A stretch of DNA of 64,000 nucleotides from Begonia masoniana (taxonomy: Eukaryota; Streptophyta; Magnoliopsida; Cucurbitales; Begoniaceae), in the NCBI GenBank assembly GCA_022432975.1, contig CM039502.1, positions 21,725,228-21,789,227 of the forward strand, read 5' to 3'. The position numbers were made by a program, and so were the translations under genes. Below the pieces are notes generated by a model, which worked only from the letters and a program-made list of their open reading frames with translations, ran no database searches and was not told where the DNA came from. Positions within the stretch are counted from its first letter, which is position 1; the number at the start of each line of letters is the position of its first letter. This document shows, in pieces, positions 44,807 through 55,147 of the stretch.

Positions 44807-45247
44807 TGTTAGATATCTTATTTATAACTCATTAACTTAGGTTACATAAATGTGACCCATGTGTACAAATTAATAATTGTTTAATAATATAAAGTGCTTA
44901 AATCCTATTGGTTAATTAATTAAGATATATATTTATTTAAATAACTAATTTGATGGAAGTTTGTTTTTTTTTTAAGTATTAAAAAAAAATTGGTCATCTC
45001 GCTACCAATAAGATAGAAGACAATAGTTTCTTCTCAATCAAGACTATCAAAAAAGCCTAAGGGGTCAAGAGAGAGAAATCAATTTCTTGACAACTCGATT
45101 GATCTTCAAAACCTAATCACAGATCAAGGTATGCTCTCTCTATTGATTATATTTGTGAAAATTAATTTATTCAAAATCTTAATGTTTGAATTTATACAGA
45201 CAATTAGGGTTATATATGAGATCTCAAAATCATAAAAAAAACTTACA
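44807..45247 (+). mobile_element. 5' LTR of copia E
   Basis: 441 bp, TGTTAG...CTTACA, containing the CTACCAATAAGATAGAAGAC segment shared with the 3' LTR. A near-identical copy is at 60880-61320. Confidence 0.9.
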
Positions 45248-45249
45248 TG

Positions 45250-45262
45250 TGGTATCAGAGCC
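45250..45262 (+). other. Primer-binding site of copia E
   Basis: TGGTATCAGAGCC, complementary to the 3' end of initiator tRNA-Met, two bases after the LTR. Confidence 0.92.
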
Positions 45263-46090
45263 TTGTTTTAAAACATTTGATTTTCCATTATGAGTTTTAT
45301 TTTGTTAATCGCATGTTTATCGGCTACCTAATATTTAGCGATTGATAGTATAGACTTCTGGCAAAATTAACATGAATAATCTATAAGATCAAGAGATTTT
45401 GGGATTACTAATTTTCATCGCGGCATTGTTCACGCCGATACTATTCACGCCAGTTATTGTTCATCTCCGAAAATATTGAAATAATTTCTTGATATTTTAG
45501 ATTTTTTGTTTAACTGTATATATGACAATTACGTTTTGTAATTGTTAATTATTGAAACTGGATCAAGATATTATTTATAGTTTCTTGATTATTTAATTTG
45601 ATATCTAAATTATGTATAATTTGTTAGTCACCAAAGTGGTTGAATTAGAAAATATTTCTTAGATATCAAATTAAATAAAGTCAATTACTCATCTTTTATG
45701 TGATGCTCGCTAATGAGATGACATGATGACAATTATAACTTTAACATGACTATATTGATTTTCATTATTATAAAATATTTTGAATCGCCCAAAGGTTGAT
45801 TGGTTATTTTATAATTATGAATATAATCGTGGTAAATTGATATGTTTTGATTAGGTGTGTTTAGTATATCCAAAGATAGCGAACATGTCTATTTTGAGTA
45901 TACTAGTTGCCAATTATGCGAAATTAGATTAAGTATCAATCATGTTTATTATTATATATTAATGTGTCACCCAAAGGAGAACTTCAATATATACTTATGA
46001 TTGTTTGATTTCATTTTTACTCAAAGTATTAATGATTGAGCATATTTTATATTTTACAGTATCTGTTTTCGTTTCTCTTCATTCGCAAGC
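45263..46090 (+). other. Long AT-rich leader of copia E
   Basis: About 830 bp of non-coding sequence between PBS and the gag start word ATGTCTATTACAAA at 46092. CCCAAAG repeats lie near 45787 and 45967. No ORF recognised. Confidence 0.5.
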
Positions 46091-46091
46091 T

Positions 46092-49000
46092 ATGTCTATT
46101 ACAAATTTTTCTGGTCTCAATTTCTCTAAATTGGTGCGAACAGGTTCAGTTTCACCAAGATTTCCTAAAACATAAGGCATAGTTCGAAAAGAAAGGTAAC
46201 CCTAGTGCTTTAGTATGTTTCGAATCAAACTTAGTTGATGTTCCTTATAATACTTGGTGGATTGATTCTGGTTGTACCACTCGTGTTTCTATTATAATGC
46301 AGAGATTCCTTACGACCCAAACCATAAGTCTAAATGAAAAGTATATCTTTATGGGAAATCGAGTCAAAGCTCCAGTTGAAGCCATTGGAACCTATCGTTT
46401 GATTTTAGACACTGGACATTATTTTGACCTTTTTCAGACCTTTTATGTTCCATTTGTTTCTCGCAATTTGATTTCATTGTCCAAACTTGATACAACTGGG
46501 TATTCTTTTACTTTTGGGAATGAATGTTTCAGTTTGTTTAAAAATAACTTTTTCATTGATTCTGGTATTCTTTGTGATGGTTTGTACAAATTAAAGCTTG
46601 ATAACATTTTTGCTGAGACTCTTTTAACCGTGCATCATAATGTTGGAACTAAATGTGGTTTAGTGAATGAATATTATGCTGACTTGTGGCATAAACATTT
46701 GGGTTATATATCCAAAAAAAGAATTAAAAGATTGGTAAAGAATGAAATCATTCCACATTTAGATTTTACTATCTTGTCATTTGTGTTGATTGTATTAAAG
46801 GAAAACAAACAAGAAACACAATTAAGAAAGCAACACAAGAAGCACATAGCTCCTTGAAATTATACACACCGATATATGTGGTCCTTTTGATGTTTCATCT
46901 TTTGGCAGAAAAAGGTATTTTATCACCTTTATTGATGATTTTTCATGTTATGGATATATCTATTTATTGCATGAAAAATCTCAATCAATAAATATTCTTG
47001 AAGTGTTTATCAATGAGGTTGAAAGACAATTGGATAGAAATGTGAAAATTGTTAGATCTGGTAGAGGTGGTGAATATTATGGATGTTATGATGAAACTAG
47101 ACAACATCCAGGTCTATTTGCTAAGTTCCTTGAAAGTCGTGGTATATGTGCTCAATACACAATGCCAAGAACACCAGAACAGAATGATGTTGCAGAAAGA
47201 CGCAATCGTACTTTAATGGATATGGTTAAGAGTATGTTAAGTAATTCATCTTTACCCTTATCATTGTGGATGCATGCTTTAAAGACTGTTGTGTACTTAT
47301 TAAAATAGGGTTCCTAGTAAGGCAGTCTCAGATACTCTATTTGAACTGTGGACAGGAAGGAAACCTAGTTTAAGGTACCTGTGTGTTTGGGGTTGCCCGG
47401 TAGAAGTAAGAATTTATAATCCACATGAAAAGAAACTAGATTCAAAAACAACCAGTGGTTTCTTCATTAGTTATCCAGAAAAATCTAAAGGGTATAGATT
47501 TTACTATCCTAGCCATAGTACGAGAATTGTTGAAACTGGAAATACTAAGTTGATTGAAAATGGTGAAATCAGTGGAAGTTTGGAAACATGTAAAGTGGAA
47601 ATTTAGGAAGTTATGGTGAAAGTTCTGATACCTATAACTTCTTCTCAAGTTGTTGTTCCAACAGTTGTTGATCATATCAATAACTTACGAGAACAACAAA
47701 TTAATGATCAAACACCACAGGATGAAATTGTCACAAATGAACCTATAATAGATGAACCACAAGAAATACCATTAAAAAGATCTGTAAGGGAAAAGAAATC
47801 TACTATTTCAAATGATTATGTGGTTTATCTTCAAAAGTCTGAATTTCACTTAGGAATTGATGATGATTCAGTTTCATTTTCACAAGCCATGGAAAGTGAG
47901 AATTCTGATAAATGGTTAGATGCCATGAAAGATGAGTTAAAATCAATGAAACAAATGAAGTTTGGGAACTCGTCGAATTGCCTGAAGGTTATAAAAGAGT
48001 TGAGTGTAAATGAGTCTTTAAGACTAAACACGACTCAAATGACAATATCAAATGTAATAAAGCCAGACTCGTTGCCAAAGGTTATACTCAGAAAGATGGC
48101 ATTGATTAGAAATAGACATTTTCTCCTGTCTCGAAAAAGGATTCTCTCAGAATTATTATGGCAATGGTAACTCATTACGATTTAGAGCTCCATCAAATGG
48201 ATGTGAAAACCGCTTTTTTGAATAGGAGTTTAGATGAAGAAGTATATATGAACCAACCTGAAGGTTTTACAGTTGAAGGAAAGAAACACATGTTGTGTAA
48301 ACTTAAAAAGCCAATATAAGAACTTAAACAAGCTTCCCGACAATAGTATCTTAAATTCAATGATACCATCACTTCCTTTGGATTTAAGAAAAATATCGTT
48401 GATCGGTGTATATATCTGAAGCTCAGTGGGGGTAAGTTTATATTTATAGTTTTGTATGTTGATGATATTTTGTTTGCCACTAACGATCTTGGCTTATTGT
48501 ATGAAACCAAGAAATATCTCGATATGAACTTTGAAATGAAAGATATGGGAGAGGCATCTTATGTAATTGGAATTGAAATATTCTAGGATAGATTACAAGG
48601 ACTATTGGGATTGTCTCAGAAAGTATATATTAATAAGGTTCTAGAGAGATTCAGGATGGAAAAGTGTTCTGCAAGCGTTGTTCTAGTTCAGAAAGGAGAA
48701 AAGTTCAATCTCAATCAATGTTCAAATAATGAACTAGAACGCAAACAAATGAAAGATATTCCTTATGTATCTATTGTTAGAAGTTTTATGTATGCATAGA
48801 CTTGTACCGGGCCAGACATCAGTTTTGCTGTCAGAATGCTAGGCAGGTATCAAAGTAACACAGGCATAGATCATTGGAAAGCTGCAAAGAAAGTACTCAG
48901 GTACTTGCAAGGAATGAAGGATCGCATACTCACATATAAGCAATCTAATCATTTTGAGGTGATTGGATATTCAGATTCTGATTTTGTCGGATGTGTGGAT

Positions 49001-49500
49001 ATCAAAAAATCCACTTTTGGCTGCTTGTTCCTTCTAGCCAGAGGAGCAATTTCATGGAAGAGTGTGAAGCAGTCAGTCACTGCTGCATCCACTATGGAGG
49101 CTGAATTTGTGGCGTGCTTTGAGGCCACAGTTCATGGTTATGGTTGCGAAACTTTATTTTAGAACTTGGAATTGTTGACAGTATCGCCAAGCTGCTGAAA
49201 ATTTATTGTGACAACTCCGCAGCAATCTTCTTTTCTAAAAATGACAAGTATTCCAAATGTGCTAAACACATGAAGTTGAAATATTTAGCTGTTAAAGAAG
49301 AAGTTCATAAACAAAAGTATCAATCGAGCACATTAGCACAAATTTATTGTTGCGGATCCGTTAACAAAAGGATTGTCACCAAAGACATTTACGGAACATG
49401 TCGAACAAATGAGCATTACCGAGTATTGACTTTATGTTTATATTTATGTTATGTTCTTTATGTATTTGAGACTCTTGAACTTGTTATTTGTTGTTTCTAA
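46092..49500 (+). pseudogene. Copia E gag-pol remnant (gag deleted; protease, integrase, RT, RNase H)
   Basis: Gag begins MSITNFSGLNFS and jumps within about 15 codons to the linker HKAWFEKKGNPS-like segment that normally follows the zinc knuckle. Most of gag, including the CCHC knuckle, is therefore deleted. Then protease with WWIDSGCT (near 46256), integrase zinc region (LWHKHLGYISKKRIK, 46686), integrase core (RSGRGGEYYG near 47052, where the catalytic Asp is Gly; QNDVAERRNRTL near 47182), RT (MDVKTAFLNRSLDEEVYM near 48199, YVDDILFATND near 48456) and RNase H (YSDSDFVGCVD near 48967, IYCDNSAAIFFSKND near 49201). Stops and frameshifts occur near 46172, 46800-46880, 47308, 47604, 47955, 48317, 48341, 48584, 48797 and 49160. 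The second copy retains Asp in RSDRGGEY. Confidence 0.9.
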
Positions 49501-49813
49501 TATACATTTAAGAATCTTGTTAATTTTTTTTTAATTAAGTTGAATAAATTCAATTATGAAATTATGATATTAATAGGATTGATCTTTAATAAAGACATTA
49601 ATGTGGACCATTAAGATATACATAGCTTCTTATAGGTCATATTGAGTATAAAATTAATATTGTGATACATGGAAGGGACTGTGTCGCTACAATGGCATAC
49701 GACCGCTATGATCCATATTGGTTGTATACTTGATAGTGATATTATGTTTGATCGATATAATGAAGAATTTGATCTATATTATGCGCATCATGATTACTAA
49801 TTATTAAATCATA
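49501..49813 (+). other. 3' non-coding region of copia E
   Basis: AT-rich, with GGAAGGGACTGTG (about 49671) as the most purine-rich stretch; it is too far from the LTR to be the polypurine tract. No ORF. Confidence 0.4.
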
Positions 49814-50243
49814 TTCAAGATAATGTCATTTATAACTCATTAACTTGGGTTACATAAATGTAGATCATGTGTATAAATTAAAAGGTAGTTTAATAATATT
49901 TAATGCTTAAATCCTATTGGTCAGTTAATTAAGATATATATTTATTTAATTAACTAATTTGATGGAAGTTAGTTTTTTTTTTTAAAGTATTCAAAAGGAA
50001 TTGGTCATCTGTCTACCAATAAGATAGAAGACGATCGTTTCTTTTCCATCAAGACTATCAGAAAAGTCAAAGGAGGTCAAGAAAGAAAATTTAATTTCTT
50101 GACGACTGGATTGATTTTCAAAACTTAATTATGGATCAAGCTACGCTCTCTCTATTAATTATATTTTCAAGATCTTAATGTTTGGATTTATATAGACAAT
50201 TAGGGTTCAATTATAAGGTCCCAAATCATAGAAATAACTTACA
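49814..50243 (+). mobile_element. 3' LTR of copia E
   Basis: Aligns along its length with 44807-45247 (TTATAACTCATTAACTTGGG, CTACCAATAAGATAGAAGAC, CAATTAGGGTT) and ends CTTACA followed by the TTACT duplication. The first 10-15 bases are eroded. Confidence 0.85.
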
Positions 50244-50519
50244 TTACTCCATTTTCGTTCATAGACTATTATCTTCACGCGATTCTTGATGATCAGCTTT
50301 TACTGACAACTTCAATTGTACGATCAATACTGCTTTTCTCAAGCACCATAAAAGTGTTAGCTTAAACTATATTTAAGTAACTATGTTTTTTATTAATATG
50401 ATTAATGTAGAATATATAATATTAACTGATTATAAGAAATGAAAGATGTTAAGATTTCTAAAATCTGTTTGGAAATGCCCTTTAAAAAAGTATTATGTTT
50501 TCTAACGATTTTGGTTAAG
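50244..50519. other. Unassigned spacer
   Basis: AT-rich, no gene or repeat recognised. Confidence 0.3.
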
Positions 50520-51575
50520 TGTTGGTAGTCGAGTCTGGTGCTTGCAAAATGGCAAAGGATTATCGACCGAATCAAAGCAGACTTGAGTTGTCTGCCAGAG
50601 ATAAAGTCTACTGAAATCAACATCAATCGATGGTGGAACTAAAGTACATCGACTGAACTCTGACATCTTTTGAAATCAACAACTGGACAAAGCAAAGTAG
50701 ACCGATGATATTATCGACCGAAGTCAAATTTGGAAACTACATCATCCAGACTTAGAAGTCTACAGATTCTGACGTCGTCCGAAATCAATGACGCCTAGAC
50801 TTCTAACATCAACCAAAATCAACGTCGTCCAGATTTTAGAATCATCCGAAAACAACGACGACCAAATACTAAATCATGAAGTCGTCCAAATGAATAACAT
50901 CAACCGAAGTCTTCCGCCAAAAGCGATAGCGACTCCAGAGCTCAACGGCTAGTTTCCTGCATACGAACTATTCACAATGGTCATATTTTTGTACGGAAAC
51001 CAGGAACCTTCTAGATGAGAAGAAGATTACAGACGCAAGTATAAAAAGAAAAACTGTAGCTCGAGAGAAGAACTTTTGCAAATTTGATTAATTTTTTACA
51101 CACAACTCTCGCAAGCTCACATGCCTGTAATACTCTTCTGTATTCTACATCTCTCTACTCTTAAACTTGAGATTTACCCTTGAGAGAGTGTAGTTCAGTG
51201 CTATACTATTCAAACTTGTAAAAACCTGAAGGCAGTGGATTGACGCCCGTGAAGTTCAATCCAGACTTGTAAGGCTGTAGATCGACACCCGTGAAGTTCG
51301 ATCTGAAAATCTCGTTGATGATAAGTTAAGGATCTTCAAAGGAGAAATACCTTGAAGCATGGACGTAGGCAAGATTGGCTGAACCACGTAAAAACTCTCG
51401 GTGTCAATTTCTCTATCTCTACTCTTTACTTTCATTTTGTTTGTGTACATTCTTAGTATAAACAAATAAATTAATAAAGTTAAGTGATCAACCTGATAGA
51501 GATAATTAAGTTTTAAATAAACAATTAGGCGGAGAATTTCTAATTCACCCCCTCTTAGATAATCACGATCCTACA
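50520..51575 (+). mobile_element. Solo LTR of a SIRE/Maximus-like copia element (probable)
   Basis: Starts TGTTGGTAGTCGAGTC and ends GATCCTACA. Near its end it has TTCTAATTCACCCCCTCTTAG, a stretch characteristic of SIRE-type LTR ends. A CTTGAGAGAG-type leader and a repeated CCCGTGAAGTTC word (51247, 51288) lie inside, and many CATCGACCGA/CGTCC words lie in its first half (50560-50920). A 5-bp duplication was not found. Family assignment is from recalled LTR end sequences. Confidence 0.6.
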
Positions 51576-51620
51576 AAAAGAACATATCCTCTCTCTAAAA
51601 CTCAGTCTGTTTATGAAATA

Positions 51621-52009
51621 GTGAGGATTGTTTGGTGGGTGGATTTCTTGGAATTCAGACCATCAAAGATTGCAGCGGCAGTGGCTATATCTGTTGCTAG
51701 GGAAACCCAAACAGTGGATACTGAAAAAGCGATTTCTCTGCTCGCTCAGAATACCAAAAAGGAGGTACAAAAGGAAGACATTAACGATGAATTTGCTAAA
51801 AGCTGAAGCGACCCAATAATTCAGAACAATTTATAAACATTTTCTTCCACTTCTTCGCAGGAAAGAGTTGTAAAATGCATTGAGTTGATCGAGGAGAATG
51901 TCGTTAATTTCAAATGATTCAGCTCTTGATCCTCAGAGTCCAAATGGAGTGTTGGAAATCGGCTGTTTGAGCGAGAAAAGTGAAGAATCGAGAGGTGGGT
52001 GGTTGGAGA
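51621..52009 (+). pseudogene. D-type cyclin gene fragment (last exons)
   Basis: Exon piece 51621-51764 encodes VDFLEFRPSKIAAAVAISVA and ETQTVDTEKAISLL. A 96-nt intron follows (donor GGAG/GTACAA, acceptor TTCTTCGCAG/GAAAGA at 51860/51861). The next exon encodes ERVVKCIELIEE and, after a one-base frameshift, SLISNDSALDPQSPNGVLEI and GCLSEKSEE. These match the C-terminal cyclin fold and tail of plant D-type cyclins (CYCD2/3/4 group, by recalled sequence), which partner CDKA at G1/S. The cyclin box is absent. The left side is replaced by the SIRE-like LTR and the right side is cut by LTR J at 52010. A retained intron means it derives from genomic DNA, not a processed copy. It could be an element-captured piece or the stump of a destroyed gene. 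Confidence 0.8.
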
Positions 52010-53771
52010 TGTAGCACCCGATTCCATTGAACCAAAATTTAATTATTATTTATGATGTACTTTTAGAGAAGGATTGGGGGAGTTATTGATTAGGTTAATA
52101 AATGTTCAGGCGAGGGCATGATGGTAATTAGAATTTTTACATAGTGGATAACGTATTTAAAGAGAGTCCAGTGTGGAGTAGCCGCCACTGTTTCATTTCT
52201 TTTCACATCTCAGCTCGACGGATTCCCCTAGGTGATTCCCTTCCAACCAAGGTGAGTTTTGATTCGATTACTTGCTATTTTTAGTGTCTAGATAACTGGT
52301 GGATGGCTATGTGTACATTTTGAAAGTACAGAGAGTAGGGATGGGATTTGGGGTTTAGCGATGAATCGGGAATGGCGAAGAACAGAACCCTTAGAACTAG
52401 CCCTTTAGATTTCCTAATGTTTAGAATGAAGTTTAGTAATGCTGTGCTTATGTTTTAGGTGAGCCAGCTCTTGGAATATCCTACCACAAGGAACTCTCGG
52501 TGAAGCCAGGTAAGTGAAGTATTGTGTGTGCCCTCAGGCCTACATCACAAAACAGTAGGTTTGTGATGTTTGAGTGTTTTCCGTATGTTATGCATCATGT
52601 TTTTGAAAGACTACGAAAATGAACTTTCATGCATCATTATGGAAAGGCAAGTACAGATTGAAATGCATTGGCGGTTAAGGGAACTAATCCACCCCTTAAT
52701 TGATGAAGAGGATTTACGACATGGGAGGACTGATCCCACTCCCCAAGGAACTGAGGGATCAGAATAGCTGTTAAGGGACTTCATCCACCCTTAACTGATG
52801 AAGAGGATGTATGACATTGGGAGAATTGATCCCACTCCCAAGGGAATCAAGGGATCTGATCAGTAAACAAACGATGTGCAACTGAGATGAGAAAGTAGAA
52901 ACTGCATATTCAGGATTTAAGTTCAGCATATCATTTCATTATTGCTTTACTTACTTAGCATTAGGCTAATAGATGAATTTTGTGATGTAGGTGTTGAGGA
53001 TACTGCAGGTGATTCCCTGAGTTTATTGACGAATAGATGGGGTGGAGGAGCACTTCTCTGTCTCGAACTGGTATACTGATGAGGCGGATTAACTGATGTC
53101 TGTTGGTGTGAAAATTTAGTTGACAGTGTTTCAATTTAAGTATATTGAGTTTTCATGACAGTAGTGATTCTAATGTTTTGAATACAATTTCGAGATTTTC
53201 CTGCTAATAGTATTCTGTTGGGATTTAATGTTGGCACTCACTGAATTTTTAGTATTGTAATGGTTTGAAATGTTTTTGAATGGTTTCAGTGAAGTGAGTA
53301 AACTCTTTTTTGTAGTTAGAGTCGTGTTTGTATACCAAGGAGTAGATGAGATGTGGTTCTGTTCTCTATCGTTAGATGAAGTCTATCGACAGATGGTTGA
53401 GTTGTTGTTCTGTGTCTATCGGACAGATGTCTTCAGTGGAAGCCATCGGATGATATAGAACGAAATATTGTCGTTTAGTGATCGGTATATGTAGCTTGTT
53501 TTATCGGAAGATGTTGTTTTGTCACTATCGGTAGATGAAGTCTATCGGTAGATGTCGGGTTATAGTTATGTGCCTATCGGAAGATATAAGTAGAGAGTTT
53601 GTCGCGGAAGATATAAGTAGAGAGTTTGTCGTTTAGTGATCGTCGTATGCAGTCTACTCAATCGGAAGGTGTAGGTTTAAGTCTATCGAAGCATGTCTCA
53701 GTAAACTCATCGGCAGATGGCTGTGCTGAGTCGTCGGAGGTGTAGGAAGACTTTGCTTTCCACAATATAAA
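52010..53771 (+). mobile_element. LTR J (gypsy), truncated by the scaffold gap
   Basis: Starts TGTAGCACCCGATTCC. Leader signals: donor AAG/GTGAGT at about 52251, acceptor GTTTTAG/GTGAGC at 52458/52459, mini-exon 52459-52509 (51 nt), donor CCAG/GTAAGTGAAG at 52510, hairpin GCCCTCAGGC, CCTACATCACAAAA, TTACTTAGCATTAGG, acceptor TTTTGTGATGTAG/GTGT at 52990 (intron 481 nt). Two roughly 100-bp repeats (CCACCCTTAAYTGATGAAGA) lie in the intron at 52675-52860. The end is lost in the gap, so solo or full element is undecided. Confidence 0.8.
53380..53755 (+). repeat. Imperfect ATCGG(A/T)AGATG repeats in LTR J
   Basis: About ten copies of TATCGGWAGATG-like words, some as longer duplications (AAGATATAAGTAGAGAGTTTG twice, 53581 and 53608). 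The position on the U5 side matches the repeat blocks of LTRs G and I. Confidence 0.75.
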
Positions 53772-53871
53772 NNNNNNNNNNNNNNNNNNNNNNNNNNNNN
53801 NNNNNNNNNNNNNNNNNNNNNNNNNNNNNNNNNNNNNNNNNNNNNNNNNNNNNNNNNNNNNNNNNNNNNNN
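53772..53871. other. Assembly gap, 100 N
   Basis: Exactly 100 N, a scaffold gap of unknown true size. It separates the first and second copy of the C-D-E block. Confidence 0.98.
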
Positions 53872-54522
53872 ATCAGCGTCCTTTTAAAGTTGGTTATTTG
53901 ATTTGCTCATGACTAGGTTTAAAAGTTGGCATGACAAAAAGTTTTGAGAACAGGAGTTATGATTCTTTCTCAAATGTCTTTTGTATTGAATATTCGATGG
54001 TTTCTGGACTCTTATATGTACTATGCTTACGTACTGAATTAATGTCTTATGCCCGTGATTTTACTTGTTAAGTTTACGTAAGTTTGGTGTTCAATCATTC
54101 TTGTTTTTTACTTCTCATTCACTTTTGATTTTAGAAGTGTTAGTTTCCATGGACTGAATTCTAATTATGTCTGCCCGATTCTTAATCTCGTTTTGACTAT
54201 ACTAAGAATTCTGGTTTATGTATCAAATATGTTTTGAGTCCAGCAAAACTCATTAGACTGATTGTCTATTAATGAAGTTCGTATCTATTTGTGGTTTTTT
54301 CCCGAAAGATTTTTAGAACCTAAACAGCAATTTGACCCGTAAGATTTTTAGGAACTCAAATCAATGAGATTCTTATACACGGATTAAGTCAAACAAAAGG
54401 AAATTGGCATAGACTCTTTGTAAAGGGGCACCAGGACGGGAAACATCCTTAACAAAGATTTTGGAGATGGCAATAAGGTAATTTTAAAACATGGCCTTGC
54501 TCAGAGCATGGATTCGATGCAT
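53872..54522. other. Unassigned sequence at contig start
   Basis: No gene or LTR terminus recognised. The words GATTTTTAGAACCTAAA and GATTTTTAGGAACTCAAA (about 54309 and 54343) form a small imperfect repeat. It may be the rest of LTR J, but the similarity is not convincing. Confidence 0.3.
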
Positions 54523-54570
54523 CCCCCCCCCCCCCCCCCCCCCCGGAGGCGACAGGCGGCGAACAGTGAC

Positions 54571-54609
<39 letters not shown>
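54523..54609. repeat. Poly-C (22) and poly-T (38) homopolymers, suspected assembly artefact
   Basis: A run of 22 C (54523-54544) and a run of 38 T (54572-54609) flank 27 bp (GGAGGCGACAGG...). The following 100 bases carry several indels relative to the otherwise near-identical first copy. This suggests low-quality consensus at the breakpoint of the duplicated block. Confidence 0.75.
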
Positions 54610-54611
<2 letters not shown>

Positions 54612-54613
54612 GT

Positions 54614-54985
54614 TCATGTCCTCGCCTTGATTGAATCCCAGCCAGAAACGGGCATCCATCCAATAATGAAAGGCACAAAACACCTTCTTCCATTCTCCAT
54701 TCCCATACTCTAACATATCCTCCATAGTGCGGATCCACTCTTCTGCAACTGTTGGATCCGATGAGCGGCCGTCAAATACTGGAGGCCGTAAACTTTGGAA
54801 TTTCTGCATACCCTGATTACGGGGGACTACCAGCTCCTGAGCTCTCTGATTCTCTCGCTGGTTCTCTCGATTCACTAAGTCTGTAATTGGTTGCGCTTGC
54901 CGGTCCATATGCCTGAGACTGGCGATCTAACAATTCCGTAAGACGATCCATCGCGTCGTCTCTCGGATCCCTTCCTCGAGTCATA
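54614..54985 (-). pseudogene. Element C gag, N-terminal part (second copy), damaged
   Basis: Matches 38512-38881. It retains the MTRGRDPRDDAMDRL start (54985, after one base insertion near 54912), DRQAQPITDLVNRENQREN and FDGRSSDPTVAEEWIRTMED. Small indels near 54620-54700 break the frame. The central core, linker and zinc knuckle are missing; the sequence stops at the poly-T run. Confidence 0.8.
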
Positions 54986-55131
54986 CTTATAAACTCCTAT
55001 AAAATTTAAAACAAGTAATCCTAAGAAACTGAAATCAAACAAAGCAGTAAACAGACTTACAGTTGATGAAGGATGTCCGCGTAGTGGCTGTACAGTCGAG
55101 CAGTCTACAGAATCGATTTTAAAACCCGGGG

Positions 55132-55143
55132 GCTCTGATACCA
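55132..55143 (-). other. Primer-binding site of element C (second copy)
   Basis: The complement is TGGTATCAGAGC, with the same four-base spacing to the LTR as in the first copy. Confidence 0.85.
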
Positions 55144-55147
55144 TAAC

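Larger units (their letters stand above)
44807..50243 (+). mobile_element. Ty1/copia element E (first copy), 5.4 kb
   Basis: The 5' LTR starts TGTTAGATATC, the 3' LTR ends AACTTACA, and the TTACT duplication flanks both ends (44802-44806, 50244-50248). The 5' LTR is 44807-45247 and the 3' LTR about 49814-50243; they are clearly diverged from each other, including a different start of the 3' LTR, so the insertion is old. The PBS TGGTATCAGAGCC is at 45250-45262. The order integrase before RT identifies Ty1/copia. Confidence 0.92.

Noticed and set aside
44807..50243. Endogenous plant pararetrovirus
   Set aside because: Domain order protease-integrase-RT-RNase H, LTRs and a 5-bp duplication identify a Ty1/copia retrotransposon. 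No movement protein or virus-type reading order is present anywhere in the window.
53872..54522. End of LTR J after the gap
   Set aside because: Plausible by position, but I could not match it to the ends of related LTRs and no CGTTACA terminus was found, so it is left unassigned.
54501..54908. ORF with a poly-lysine run
   Set aside because: The lysines are the complement of the 38-T homopolymer at a suspected assembly error joined to a C gag fragment.
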